Notes: generated from the letters alone by a model not told the origin. A stretch of DNA of 54,019 bases from Sporomusa acidovorans (GCF_900101845.1 NZ_FNAM01000041.1:1-54019), one strand, 5' to 3'; counted from the stretch's first letter, positions 16,861-26,530 are shown. Translations and numbers: made by a program.

Positions 16861-16899
16861 GTTGACACGCAATACAAGTGGTTGGCACGCAATACAAGT
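16861..16899. repeat. 20-bp tandem direct repeat
   Basis: Two copies of GTTGACACGCAATACAAGT (second copy with one change, G for A) are spaced one base apart, giving a period of 20 bp, about two helical turns. No gene covers it. Confidence 0.7.
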
Positions 16900-16912
16900 A
16901 AAGTGCTCAGGC

Positions 16913-17038
16913 CTGAAACTGGCTAGAAATGTCCAGCTGCGAGGCGCACCGGAAAAACGTGCAGCGCCGCGTACATGCGTACGCAAGCAAACGTTTTGAG
17001 GAGCAACGAAGCAGATGGGCGTTTATAGCCAGTTTCAG
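16913..17038. repeat. 126-bp palindromic element, copy D2
   Basis: It is bounded by a perfect 13-bp inverted repeat CTGAAACTGGCTA / TAGCCAGTTTCAG. Inside, GTCCAGCTGC pairs with GCAGATGGGC and a CGTACATGCGTACG palindrome sits near the middle, so the whole could fold into one long hairpin. The right end is 5 bp from the yitT stop codon. It is the second copy of the family at 15637-15819. Confidence 0.8.
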
Positions 17039-17043
17039 CAGTT

Positions 17044-17883
17044 TCAGCGATAGGTGCCAAAGCCTTCGCCAAGCACCTCATGCGCATCCGCCACAATGAC
17101 AAAAGCCTGGCGGTCAATACGGTACACCAGGTCTTTAACAGAGGAAACCTCACGGGTATTGACCACACAGAAGACAACATCCCGGTTGGCGTCTGTGTAG
17201 GCACCCCGTCCGGCCAGAAAGGTCACGCCCCGCCCAAGATCCTTCATAATCGCCGCTGCCACCGCGTCAGGCGCATTGGACATAATAAAAAAAGCTTTGG
17301 CGGAACTGGAGCCTTCCTGCACCAGATCAATAATTTGTGTAGTAACAAATAACGATATAAGTCCGTATAATGACAACTCGGCACTACCGAATACAATACC
17401 GGCGGTGGCAATGACAAAAAAGTCAACGCCCAACAAAGCCTGACCAATACTAATATTAGTCAGTTTATTAATAATCGCCGCCGCCAAATCCGTACCGGCT
17501 GTTGTCCCTTTAAATTTAAATACAATGCCCATGCCGACACCGGCCAGGACACCGCCGTATAAAGAATTAAGCAGCAAGTCATGGGTAAGCACCGGTACAT
17601 ACGGGGCCGTCAAATCAATACTGGCAGCGAGAATACCGGCTCCCAGCAGGGTATTAATGCCAAAGCGGGTTCCCAGAATTTTTACGCTGACCAAAAACAT
17701 CGGGATATCGAAGGCCAGCATGGTCAGCCCCACCGGCAGACCAAACACATGATGAAGCACTGTGGCCAGGCCGCTGGTGCCGCCGGCCGCGACTTTATTC
17801 GGAATTAAAAACATGTTAAGAGCCACCGCGGTAATTACCGTGCCCAGCACAATTCCCAAATAGTCACGCAGCCACTTCACCAT
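17044..17883 (-). CDS. YitT-family membrane protein (DUF161 plus DUF2179)
   Basis: The 279-aa protein has five or six membrane segments in residues 8-175 and a C-terminal DUF2179 domain (GRGVTFLAGRGAYTDANRDVVFCVVN), the standard YitT layout. The family is widespread in Firmicutes with no firm function. It follows csaB by 10 bp in the run secA-prfB-DUF2993-DUF5693-csaB-yitT. ATG at 17883 has AAGGAGG 5 nt before it. No substrate can be named from the sequence. Confidence 0.92.
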   Translation of the reverse strand: MVKWLRDYLGIVLGTVITAVALNMFLIPNKVAAGGTSGLATVLHHVFGLPVGLTMLAFDIPMFLVSVKILGTRFGINTLLGAGILAASIDLTAPYVPVLTHDLLLNSLYGGVLAGVGMGIVFKFKGTTAGTDLAAAIINKLTNISIGQALLGVDFFVIATAGIVFGSAELSLYGLISLFVTTQIIDLVQEGSSSAKAFFIMSNAPDAVAAAIMKDLGRGVTFLAGRGAYTDANRDVVFCVVNTREVSSVKDLVYRIDRQAFVIVADAHEVLGEGFGTYR

Positions 17884-17893
17884 CGCTACCTCC

Positions 17894-18985
17894 TTACTTT
17901 TTTAGCAAACTAAGGGCAAGTTCGGCGTTTTGAAATGCTTTGTTTCTCAAAGTATTGATTCTTTCTTCCCGTTCCTGGTTGGGGCGCTTGCGTTCATCCC
18001 ACAATTCACGAACCCTGGCTATCAGACTGTCGGCCGTTACCGTTTTCAGGGTGCCAACATGCCTTTCCCCAATCGTTTGCAGGAAGCGGTCAATCTTGGG
18101 GTCATAGGATATCCCGGCCATAGGCACATGCATAACAGCAGCAAAAATCAACGCATGCAGTCTGATGCCGATCAATAAATCCAAATTGCCAACAAGTGAA
18201 AGAAGCTCACTGGTAGTATATTCATCTGGCAAAACTTCAGCCCTATTTTTCATCTTGGCGGCAATTTTTTGAGATACACTGAGATCATCCGGCCACTGCA
18301 TGGGAATAAATACGACCTTAGCTCCCAATTCTTCAATCATCCGGTCCCCGGCATGAGCCAACACCTGTTTATAATGACCCCAGTCTTTCCATTCGCGTAC
18401 CGAAATTCCGATAAGCGGCGCGACGCCTTCCTGGCCGTGTTTCTTTAGAATGCTGCGGCCGATCAGTTTATCCACCGGATGCATGGCCAAAACCGGATCA
18501 GCGGTGACATGAATAGGCGGCGCAGTTACTTTTAGACGTTTAAGTTCTTGGTAAGAGCCGTCATCGCGGACAGTAATCAAGTCGACCATATTGCCAATAT
18601 ACCGCATCGCTCCCTGTGCCAGCAGCCCTTTTACCGGGCCAATCCCCTGCGCGTACAGCATAACCGGCTTGCCCAGCTTCTTGGCCAGCATCATAATACT
18701 TAAATAATAGTAGAGACTGCGATCGCTGGTTACATCCTGGAGCAGGCTGCCGCCGCCGCTGATCAGGAGCCGGCTTCTTACCAAAACCTTGGCGATCTCC
18801 GGGTAATTCAGGCGATACACGGCGGCGACGCCGTGCCGCTGCCGTGTGTCTTCCGGATTGCCGGAAATCACTGTAATTTTTATATTGGGTTCAATGTCGG
18901 TCAGAGCCTCAATCATGGCCGCCAGCATGGCCTCATCACCCGCGTTGGCAAAACCGTAATAGCCTGAAACAACAATTTCACTCAT
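17894..18985 (-). CDS. csaB: Polysaccharide pyruvyl transferase CsaB
   Basis: CsaB adds pyruvate ketals to a cell-wall polysaccharide so that SLH-domain proteins can bind. The 363-aa product shows the family's N terminus (IVVSGYYGFANAGDEAMLAAMI), LLISGGGSLLQD, YAQGIGPV and the C-terminal IRLHALIFA motif. In diderm Firmicutes SLH-domain outer-membrane proteins tie the outer membrane to the wall, so the enzyme may serve that link; that is inference. The ATG at 18985 overlaps the upstream gene's end by 8 bp; an ATG at 18994 is only 2-3 nt after the GGGG site and less likely. Confidence 0.93.
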   Translation of the reverse strand: MSEIVVSGYYGFANAGDEAMLAAMIEALTDIEPNIKITVISGNPEDTRQRHGVAAVYRLNYPEIAKVLVRSRLLISGGGSLLQDVTSDRSLYYYLSIMMLAKKLGKPVMLYAQGIGPVKGLLAQGAMRYIGNMVDLITVRDDGSYQELKRLKVTAPPIHVTADPVLAMHPVDKLIGRSILKKHGQEGVAPLIGISVREWKDWGHYKQVLAHAGDRMIEELGAKVVFIPMQWPDDLSVSQKIAAKMKNRAEVLPDEYTTSELLSLVGNLDLLIGIRLHALIFAAVMHVPMAGISYDPKIDRFLQTIGERHVGTLKTVTADSLIARVRELWDERKRPNQEREERINTLRNKAFQNAELALSLLKK

Positions 18986-21047
18986 GGGTGGCATTACCCC
19001 TTCCCCAGCGAGCGATAACAGCTTGAATCACATACACGCCGACAACAGCGGCAATCCCGATGACCGCACCTAACAGCAAGCCATCCAACGCCCGGACAGT
19101 CGACATCAGCACCGGTGTCCGCAAATGGGCAAAGGTTTCGACAAGTGATCCCTGCGCAATGGTCGCCGCTACAATTAATAAATATTGAAAAAGGCGCGGC
19201 CACTGACGATAGATAGACATAACTGCCAACAAGAAGGCCGGATGGCCGATTAAGAACTCCTTCTCGCGCGGACGGGCATACATCGCTTGTTCCAAGAGCG
19301 CTCTCAGCTTAAGTTCGGCAGCCGGTACCGGCACCCCGGCCGTATGTCCTGAACGGCCGACAAAGATCCAGGCAGCAAACGCCGCCGCGCCGACAAGCAG
19401 CAATGTTTTCATATAGACCGGATAGTTCAGGATAGTCTTCACCTGGCGCCAGAGGTCCTTAGGACTCGTCAATTGCATGTTGTCAAATAAATTATATCTG
19501 GTCAAATAAATAATGGTTACTAAGAGCAGCGGTGCCACAAAGGTCAGTTTTACTCCCCGGAATATCTCCATTTCCAGGAAAAATCGTATATCACTGAGCA
19601 CAGCACCCAGATAGAGGCCGCCTGACAGGGAAACAAACGTAGCGACAACAACGGCCCCCAAGCCGGCGGTAATTATTCTGCCTAAAGCAACCGGCTGGTT
19701 AAAGTGACCGTCGGCTTCCATTCGCCGCCAGCGGTCTAACTGCCAGGTCATAGCTAAGGCCGGGAAGACGCTGGCGGTGGCCAGCGCCACCATTTGGCGG
19801 CTAAGCGTACCGCCGCCCTTAAGGATTGGCAGCACCAGTAGTACTGACAGTACAGCCGTAAGAATATACTGCCAGCGGGCGGGAAACGGACAAATCAGCG
19901 ACAGCAAGAGTACGCCGGCGGCAGTTGCCCCGAACATAACCAGCGCCAATAACGCCGGCATCGGGAAATACGGCCGGAAGGTATCTGCCCGTCCCAGGCT
20001 GTAGCCCTCGTCCACCAAAGCTTGTTTCACCCCTGACACATAAGCCAGGTTAGTTTCTGCCAGCGTTTTCCCCGGCTCCGGCTTATCATACCGGCGCAGG
20101 AGATTGATCCGGATATTACGCTCCTGGTCAGTCACGGCCCAGCGCAGGATAGCCTCAGCAGCCTTGAGCTTAGGCTGCTCATCTTTCGGTATGACATAAA
20201 CCCGGGCAGACTGATAATTATTGGCGGCCGCCAGTTGGGTAAGACCTTCCTGTTTAAGGAATTGGAGCTGCAAAGGGTGTTCAATCATGCCCAGGGTTAT
20301 ATGGCGTTCTTTAAAATAACTGGCAGTCATCGGTAAAAGATCCGGGTAACCCAAAACCTCTTCGCCGGAGAAAATGATGGCACTCAGATTTTTGACCGGT
20401 GACAGGCGCTGAAATACGGAGTTAACATCATCAGGCGTTACTTTTGTATAATTCGTCGGGCGGGCAATTACATAAAAGCCCATCTGGTCGACGGCAGCCA
20501 ATTCTTCTGACGGCAGCCCCAAATTCCATTTAACCACCTTTTCAAAATTGGCCTTCGCCGCCAGTACCGGCCGCTCGCCTTCAGCCAGCAGCGTTACCCT
20601 GCCAGGCCCCAAACGGCGGCTCAAGTCCTCCATAACTTCCCTGAAGACTTGTTGGTCCTGGCCGACAATGTAAACATCCTCAGCCTGAATCTTGCCTGCT
20701 GCAACTAAATTGCGCCAGAAGGGATCACTCAAGGTGCCGGTGCGGTTTTGGTGGAGGATCTCAGCACCAGGCAACGCTGTTATTTTGCCACTTTTATTAA
20801 GTTTCTCCAGGGTAGCTTCATAAACAGCCAGGCTTGTGACACCAGCCTCCTTGAACTGCCTGAACAGATCTGCCGGCGGAATCCCTTCGATTTGTGCTAA
20901 TTCCACGATATCTTCATAATCCATTACTGTTTCTACTGTGGAATTGGCCTGTTCAACCATGTACCGCTGCCAGTCGATGGTGAAAGCAGCCAATAACCCC
21001 ACAATAATCACACCAATTAACCATTTATTATATGTAAAGGTTGACAA
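18978..21047 (-). CDS. DUF5693 family membrane protein
   Basis: The 689-aa protein has one N-terminal membrane anchor (about residues 8-27), an outside domain of about 330 residues with alternating beta/alpha character (FRQFKEAGVTSLAVYEATLEKL), and about eight membrane segments in the C-terminal 300 residues. It matches the DUF5693 architecture, found next to csaB in many Firmicutes, and a role in cell-surface polymer assembly is guessed from that partnership only. I start at TTG 21047, 6 nt after GGTGGAGA; the longer frame to 21089 has no ribosome site. It overlaps csaB by 8 bp. Confidence 0.85.
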   Translation of the reverse strand: MSTFTYNKWLIGVIIVGLLAAFTIDWQRYMVEQANSTVETVMDYEDIVELAQIEGIPPADLFRQFKEAGVTSLAVYEATLEKLNKSGKITALPGAEILHQNRTGTLSDPFWRNLVAAGKIQAEDVYIVGQDQQVFREVMEDLSRRLGPGRVTLLAEGERPVLAAKANFEKVVKWNLGLPSEELAAVDQMGFYVIARPTNYTKVTPDDVNSVFQRLSPVKNLSAIIFSGEEVLGYPDLLPMTASYFKERHITLGMIEHPLQLQFLKQEGLTQLAAANNYQSARVYVIPKDEQPKLKAAEAILRWAVTDQERNIRINLLRRYDKPEPGKTLAETNLAYVSGVKQALVDEGYSLGRADTFRPYFPMPALLALVMFGATAAGVLLLSLICPFPARWQYILTAVLSVLLVLPILKGGGTLSRQMVALATASVFPALAMTWQLDRWRRMEADGHFNQPVALGRIITAGLGAVVVATFVSLSGGLYLGAVLSDIRFFLEMEIFRGVKLTFVAPLLLVTIIYLTRYNLFDNMQLTSPKDLWRQVKTILNYPVYMKTLLLVGAAAFAAWIFVGRSGHTAGVPVPAAELKLRALLEQAMYARPREKEFLIGHPAFLLAVMSIYRQWPRLFQYLLIVAATIAQGSLVETFAHLRTPVLMSTVRALDGLLLGAVIGIAAVVGVYVIQAVIARWGRGNATHE

Positions 21048-21162
21048 ATTCTCTCCACCCTTTTTGAAACTGCCTGCAAACAGTTTCAATAATTATACGG
21101 TATCTGTACTATTCCCCAAATTGCTAAATTCCAGCACAAGCTTACAGCAAAAAGGCTGGAAA

Positions 21163-21855
21163 CTAGTTCCGGTTATCGGCATAAATAATAACCTGCCCCT
21201 GCTCCATCACAACATCGCGCACATTAACATTAAACGGCAGTTTTTTCAGATCCACCAACGGCAATTCGGTCAGCAGCGAGCCGCCGACATTGCCGACCGG
21301 CGTATTGTTCAGCCAAAATTGATCGGTCACAAACTTGATCCGCCGATTGTCGCGATCACCGGTGATCCGGCCTTCCAGTTTGACATCCACCCGGGCGATT
21401 GCGCCTAAATTCAAGGTACTTCTGACCTGCACCTTGCCGGGAGTAATCGTGACAGCGGCATTCTTAACCCCTTTTACAGAATTATTCAGAAATGCGGCTA
21501 ATTCCTCCTGGCCAATTGCTGCCGTAAGCTGAACTTCATCGACTTTTTTCAGGACGAGTTTCCGGCTGGTCAAAAGTGCCTGAGTGTCCACTTCTACGCC
21601 GGTTAAATCAACATGCATATTTTCGAATGTTATTTTTTCGGTTTTCACCTCACTGGCATCGGCTCTCACCCGGTCAAACTTACCATCAAACATAAGAATT
21701 GCCGGCGCTTTGTCGACCTTGGCCGTAACCTGCCGGCTGCCGGTCAGGTCACGCAAGCCCTGCGCCACTGCATCCGACACCAGCTTCGGCAATACAACTT
21801 CCAAGGCGGCCACTACCATAACCAGGAACAGGAGTATGGTCGTCAATCGCTTCAT
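21163..21855 (-). CDS. DUF2993 (LmeA-like) exported protein
   Basis: The 230-aa protein has an N-terminal signal anchor (residues 4-22) and a body of alternating strands typical of DUF2993, a TULIP-like lipid-binding fold seen in LmeA of actinobacteria and in many Firmicutes. Here it may bind a lipid or envelope polymer outside the cytoplasmic membrane; this is inference. It starts 4 bp after the prfB stop and lies 115 bp before the DUF5693 gene, so it belongs to the envelope part of the secA run. Confidence 0.85.
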   Translation of the reverse strand: MKRLTTILLFLVMVVAALEVVLPKLVSDAVAQGLRDLTGSRQVTAKVDKAPAILMFDGKFDRVRADASEVKTEKITFENMHVDLTGVEVDTQALLTSRKLVLKKVDEVQLTAAIGQEELAAFLNNSVKGVKNAAVTITPGKVQVRSTLNLGAIARVDVKLEGRITGDRDNRRIKFVTDQFWLNNTPVGNVGGSLLTELPLVDLKKLPFNVNVRDVVMEQGQVIIYADNRN

Positions 21856-21859
21856 AGGG

Positions 21860-22958
21860 TTACCCCCCGTTTTTCAAATAGGCTTCAATGAACAAATCAA
21901 TCTCGCCATCCATGACAGCCTGAACATTCCCTGTCTCGGCAGCAGTCCGGTGGTCTTTCACCATATTATAGGGATGAAAAACATAGGATCTGATTTGGCT
22001 GCCCCATTCGATAGCCTGATATTCCCCACCGAGTTCAGCCTTCTTCTCCGCTTGTTTTTGCTGTTCCAGTTCAAAGAGCTTAGCCCGCAGCAGGCGCATA
22101 CACTGCTCCCGGTTCTGAATCTGCGAGCGTTCACTCTGGCATTGCGCCACAATCCCTGTCGGCAAATGGGTCATGCGGACAGCGGAATCGGTCTTGTTGA
22201 TATGCTGACCGCCAGCGCCACTGGCCCGGTACGTATCAATCCGCAAATCAGCCGGATTAATGCTGATCTCAACCGAATCGTCAATCTCCGGCATCACATC
22301 AACCGCGACAAACGAAGTATGCCGGCGGCCGCTGGCATCAAACGGTGAAATCCGTACAAGGCGATGCACTCCTTTTTCGGCCTTTAAATAACCATAAACG
22401 TTGGTGCCGCTTATCATAAGCGTAACACTTTTAACCCCGGCTTCATCACCGGCCAAAAAGTCCATGGTCTCCACTTTATAATTATTCCGTTCTGCCCAGC
22501 GCACATACATTCTTAAGAGCATTTGCGCCCAGTCCTGCGCTTCGGTGCCACCGGCACCGGCGTGCAGTGTCAAAATGGCATTATTGCTGTCATATTCACC
22601 GGACAACATCAATTCCAGTTCAAGATGATCAAGTTCCCGTTCCATGTCGGTAATGGCGGCGCTCACTTCAGGATAAACAGTCTCATCCTGTTCTTCCACC
22701 CCCAATTGCCACAAAACGGTCAGATCACTATGACGGCTGGCCAAGCTGTGGTACTGGCTGATACTGTCTTTCAAATGAGTGACTTCCTGGGCAACCTTTT
22801 GGGCCTCATCAGGATCATCCCAGAAAGTGGGATCACTCATGCGGTCTTCCAATTCTTCAATTCGCTCCGTTTTACCGGCAACGTCAAAGAGAAGCCCTCA
22901 TTTCTTCAAGCCGTTTGGCCAGGGTCTCAATCGACCCGCGCAATTCTTCTAAAAGCAC
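21860..22958 (-). CDS. prfB: Peptide chain release factor 2, with +1 programmed frameshift
   Basis: RF2 ends translation at UGA and UAA. The gene starts at GTG 22958 after GGAGTGGAG, reads 24 codons (MLLEELRGSIETLAKR ...) to CTT TGA C at 22889-22883, then must shift +1 to continue as DVAGKTER. The total is 365 aa. The classic slippery CUU-UGA-C and an upstream AGGG are present, so RF2 level controls its own synthesis. Further along the SPF recognition tripeptide (RISPFDASG) and GGQ catalytic motif (GAGGQHINKTDS) are visible. A gene caller that ignores the shift would begin at 22852 and lose 35 residues. It follows secA by 15 bp. Confidence 0.97.
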
Positions 22959-22973
22959 TTTCTCCACTCCCTA

Positions 22974-25496
22974 TTACTTAGCTCCACAGCAACGTTTATA
23001 TTTCTTACCACTGCCGCAGGGGCATAATTCATTGCGGCCTACCGTATCTTTATTGACAATAGGCTCTACCGGCTGCGCCTGTTCGTCGCCTTCCGCGCCG
23101 CCGCGGGTCGCATGCGCGCCGCGCAGGTGGTCCTCCGGCTGCGCCTGGGAAATAATATTCACCCTGAACATATAGCGGACAATATCTTCCTGCACATTCT
23201 CAATCATTTGCTGGAACATGTCATAGCCTTCAATTTTATATTCAATAAGCGGGTCTTTTTGGCCATAAGCCCGCAGACCAATGCCCTGACGCAGCATTTC
23301 CATAGCATCCAGATGTTCCATCCATTTCGCGTCAACCGTCTTGAGCATGACAACCTTTTCCAGTTCGCGCATATTCTCCGGACCGAATAAAGCTTCCCGG
23401 CCATCGTAAGCCAGCTTGGCGACACGCAGCAGTTCTTCCTTAAGTTCATAACGGCTTAATTGATCAAGATTCTCCTGCTTAAGCTCGCCATTCGGCGCAA
23501 AGAAGCCTTCACAGTACTCAATCAGGCCGGCATAATCCCACTCTTCCGGATAGATTTTTTCATTGGCATAAACATCCATGCCGAAATCAATAACTTTTTC
23601 AATCATATTTTCAATGTTTTCTTTGAGGTTGTCGCCCATCAGAATCTTTCTGCGCTGGCTATAGATCACCTCACGCTGCTGGTTCATGACATTGTCATAT
23701 TCAAGGACATATTTACGGATATCAAAGTTCCGGGCCTCAACCTTTTTCTGCGCTTGTTCGATAGAACGGGTAATCAGCGCATGCTCAATCGGCTCGTCTT
23801 CCTCCATCCCCAGTTTATCCATGATACCGGCAATATTGTCGGAGCCAAAGAGCCGCATTAAGTCATCTTCCAGGGACAAATAGAAACGGGAAGATCCCGG
23901 GTCTCCCTGACGGCCGGACCGGCCGCGCAACTGATTGTCGATCCGGCGGCTCTCATGGCGCTCGGTGCCGATAATATGCAGGCCGCCCAATTCAGGCACA
24001 CCGGTGCCTAACACGATATCCGTACCACGGCCGGCCATATTGGTCGCAATAGTGACCGCTCCGGCCTGGCCGGCCTGCGCGACGATCTGCGCTTCCATTT
24101 CATGAAACTTGGCATTCAGTACATTATGGGGGACGCCTTTTTTCTTAAGCAGGGACGATAATTCTTCCGACTGCACAATCGAAGTCGTACCGACAAGCAT
24201 GGGTTGGCCTTTGGCATGGCGTTCCGCAATTTCCTGCACAACGGCCTTATATTTTGCCCGTTTGGTTTTATAAATGACATCAGGCAGATCCTCGCGCTGC
24301 ATCGGCCGGTTCGGTGGAATAACAATAACGTCAAGATTGTAGATTTTCCGGAATTCAGGCTCCTCCGTCTTGGCTGTACCGGTCATACCGGCCAGTTTTT
24401 TATACATCCGGAAATAATTCTGGAAGGTAATGGTGGCCAGCGTTTGGCTTTCCCGTTCGACTTTAACGCCTTCTTTGGCCTCAATGGCCTGATGCAGCCC
24501 ATCGGAATAGCGACGGCCGAACATTAGGCGGCCGGTAAACTCGTCAACAATGACAACCTCGCCGTCTTTCACCACATAATCCTTATCCCGCTTCATCAAG
24601 GCATGCGCCCTGAGTGCCTGGTTAAAGTGATGCGACAACTCAATATTTTCACTCTCATAAAGATTAGTAACATTAAGCAGCTTCTCGGCTTTGGCCACGC
24701 CAGCCTCGGTAGGCGCTACGGTATTGGCTTTTTCGTCAATGGTATAGTCTTCGCCTTCTTTTAATTTAGGCACAACCTTGGCCAAAACAAAATACAGATC
24801 TGTCGATTTTTCGCCCGGACCGGATATGATGAGCGGCGTCCGCGCTTCATCGACCAAAATACTGTCAACTTCGTCGACAATGGCATAATTCAGCGGCCGC
24901 TGCACCATTTGCTCAGCGGAAATAACCATGTTGTCGCGCAGGTAGTCAAAGCCGAACTCATTGTTGGTACCATAGGTTACGTCAGCACTATAGGCCAGTT
25001 TGCGTTCATCATAGTCGAGGCCGTGGACAATCAGGCCAACCGACAGCCCCAGATAGCGGTATAATTTTCCCATCCACTCGCTGTCGCGGCGGGCCAGGTA
25101 GTCATTTACCGTCACCACATGTACGCCTTTGCCGGTGAGCGCATTGAGATACACCGGCAGCGTTGCCACCAGCGTTTTACCTTCCCCTGTCCTCATCTCG
25201 GAGATTTTGCCTTCATGCAGGGTAATTCCCCCCAGCATTTGCACATCAAAATGACGCATAGCCAGCACCCGGCGTGAACCTTCCCGTACCACCGCAAAAG
25301 CTTCCGGCAAAAGATCATCGAGGGTCTCGCCTTTATCCAGGCGGCGCCTGAACTCAGCTGTTTTGGCAGTTAACGTGGTATCACTCATACTCTGCAGTTC
25401 AGGCTCAAAGGCGTTAATTTGCTCTACCAACTGCAGCATACGCTTAATTTCTTTTTCGTTATCATCACCAAACAAGTTTCTCAAAAATTTTAACAA
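22974..25496 (-). CDS. secA: Preprotein translocase ATPase SecA
   Basis: SecA drives secretion through SecYEG. The 840-aa protein has Walker A MRTGEGKT, the DEVDSIL Walker B, helicase motif GRSGRQGDPG and the C-terminal zinc finger CPCGSGKKYKRCC for SecB/ribosome contact. I start at TTG 25496 (MLKFLRNLFGDDNEKE), 8 nt after GGGGAG; the nine extra N-terminal residues of the longer frame lie before that site. A consensus-like sigma-A promoter is about 120 bp upstream. secA-prfB order is conserved across Firmicutes. Confidence 0.97.
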   Translation of the reverse strand: MLKFLRNLFGDDNEKEIKRMLQLVEQINAFEPELQSMSDTTLTAKTAEFRRRLDKGETLDDLLPEAFAVVREGSRRVLAMRHFDVQMLGGITLHEGKISEMRTGEGKTLVATLPVYLNALTGKGVHVVTVNDYLARRDSEWMGKLYRYLGLSVGLIVHGLDYDERKLAYSADVTYGTNNEFGFDYLRDNMVISAEQMVQRPLNYAIVDEVDSILVDEARTPLIISGPGEKSTDLYFVLAKVVPKLKEGEDYTIDEKANTVAPTEAGVAKAEKLLNVTNLYESENIELSHHFNQALRAHALMKRDKDYVVKDGEVVIVDEFTGRLMFGRRYSDGLHQAIEAKEGVKVERESQTLATITFQNYFRMYKKLAGMTGTAKTEEPEFRKIYNLDVIVIPPNRPMQREDLPDVIYKTKRAKYKAVVQEIAERHAKGQPMLVGTTSIVQSEELSSLLKKKGVPHNVLNAKFHEMEAQIVAQAGQAGAVTIATNMAGRGTDIVLGTGVPELGGLHIIGTERHESRRIDNQLRGRSGRQGDPGSSRFYLSLEDDLMRLFGSDNIAGIMDKLGMEEDEPIEHALITRSIEQAQKKVEARNFDIRKYVLEYDNVMNQQREVIYSQRRKILMGDNLKENIENMIEKVIDFGMDVYANEKIYPEEWDYAGLIEYCEGFFAPNGELKQENLDQLSRYELKEELLRVAKLAYDGREALFGPENMRELEKVVMLKTVDAKWMEHLDAMEMLRQGIGLRAYGQKDPLIEYKIEGYDMFQQMIENVQEDIVRYMFRVNIISQAQPEDHLRGAHATRGGAEGDEQAQPVEPIVNKDTVGRNELCPCGSGKKYKRCCGAK

Positions 25497-25619
25497 ATTA
25501 TCAACTCCCCGGTAAAAAACCAATAAATTACACAGTAGACTTTGCCTGGCACAAAGAACAAAAACACCACACCTAGGCCTGCAAAATCTGTTCTAAGGTT
25601 AGTATGTGCCTAATATATG

Positions 25620-25648
25620 ATTTTAGCAGAAAGCGCGTGCAAAGTCAA
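25620..25648 (-). promoter_or_regulatory. Sigma-A promoter for the secA-prfB run
   Basis: The minus strand reads TTGACT, a 17-bp spacer and TAAAAT. The leader to the secA TTG would be about 115 nt. It is the best promoter match in this intergenic region. Confidence 0.75.
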
Positions 25649-25719
25649 AAATGGATCGCCTGGTTAAAGAAAACACAGCTCGCCAAATGCTGAAAAACCA
25701 GTAAAGCCGGGAAATTAAA

Positions 25720-25790
25720 AACGGGATTGCCAGCCAGCGCCAACGCATAGTTTAATCAGCGTTTTTGACGTCTTGCTAAGCAATCCCGTT
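25720..25790 (-). terminator. Long-armed terminator after the hydrogenase operon
   Basis: AACGGGATTGC and GCAATCCCGTT form a perfect 11-bp outer stem around 49 nt that can form an inner stem (AACGC/GCGTT). On the minus strand a TTTTTAATTT run follows. It lies 41 bp after the cytochrome b stop. Confidence 0.7.
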
Positions 25791-25831
25791 ATTTAGCTCA
25801 TACACGCATCTTTCCCGGTACGCTCGCAGTC

Positions 25832-26530
25832 TTAACCTGCCGGATGTTGTCCGGGAGTCGATATCTTACTTCCCTTAACCGGTTCAATTTCATTTTCCAC
25901 CCATACCGGGTTATGATGTTCGGCCTCATGGAGCGGCTGCGTCCCATCGCCAAACATGCATAAAAACTCACCCCAGTTGTACACTCCCAGGAAGATATGG
26001 GCAAACAGGCACAAGCCCAGGAAAATACCGATTACCAGATGAAACATATCAAACCAGTACATGACCGCTTTCGGCGCCACCGGCAAAAATGCGTACAACC
26101 CCCAGCCGGTAACAATCAAAATAATGCCGCCGATCAGCATCATAATTCCCATTTGTTTTTGTCCTGAATTGATTTTACCCATTGGCGGCACAGGAATGGT
26201 TTTGCCTAACAGCATTTTTTGCGGATAGCCGCCGCAGATTTTCATCCAGGCCATATCCCGGGCATCCCAGGTAAAAATCCGGCGGGTAAAGGCCACAATC
26301 CGGTCTAAAGCAAAAATAATATAAAAAATGCAGGATAATGTGAGAATGCTGGCACCAATAATATGAATTTGCATTATGAGATTTTGCAGATCGTCGCTAA
26401 ACGGTTTCCACCAAATAAAGAACCCGGTAAGCGCTGCCGGTAAAAACCCTAAAATCAATCCCCAGTGAAAAAGCCGCGAGATAAAAGGGTGCTTGAGTAC
26501 CCGCGGGCCGTGTTCATCATGATGACTCAT
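25832..26530 (-). CDS. Cytochrome b subunit of the membrane-bound hydrogenase
   Basis: The 232-aa protein has four membrane segments with histidines placed as in the formate dehydrogenase/Ni-Fe hydrogenase di-haem cytochrome b family (HPFISRLFHWG near residue 14, QIHIIGAS, MFHLVIGIFLGLCLFAHIFLG). It would anchor the periplasmic [FeFe] hydrogenase encoded just upstream and pass electrons between H2 and the quinone pool. It starts 12 bp after the small-subunit gene. The pairing of this cytochrome type with an [FeFe] enzyme is less usual than with Ni-Fe enzymes or formate dehydrogenases. Confidence 0.9.
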   Translation of the reverse strand: MSHHDEHGPRVLKHPFISRLFHWGLILGFLPAALTGFFIWWKPFSDDLQNLIMQIHIIGASILTLSCIFYIIFALDRIVAFTRRIFTWDARDMAWMKICGGYPQKMLLGKTIPVPPMGKINSGQKQMGIMMLIGGIILIVTGWGLYAFLPVAPKAVMYWFDMFHLVIGIFLGLCLFAHIFLGVYNWGEFLCMFGDGTQPLHEAEHHNPVWVENEIEPVKGSKISTPGQHPAG

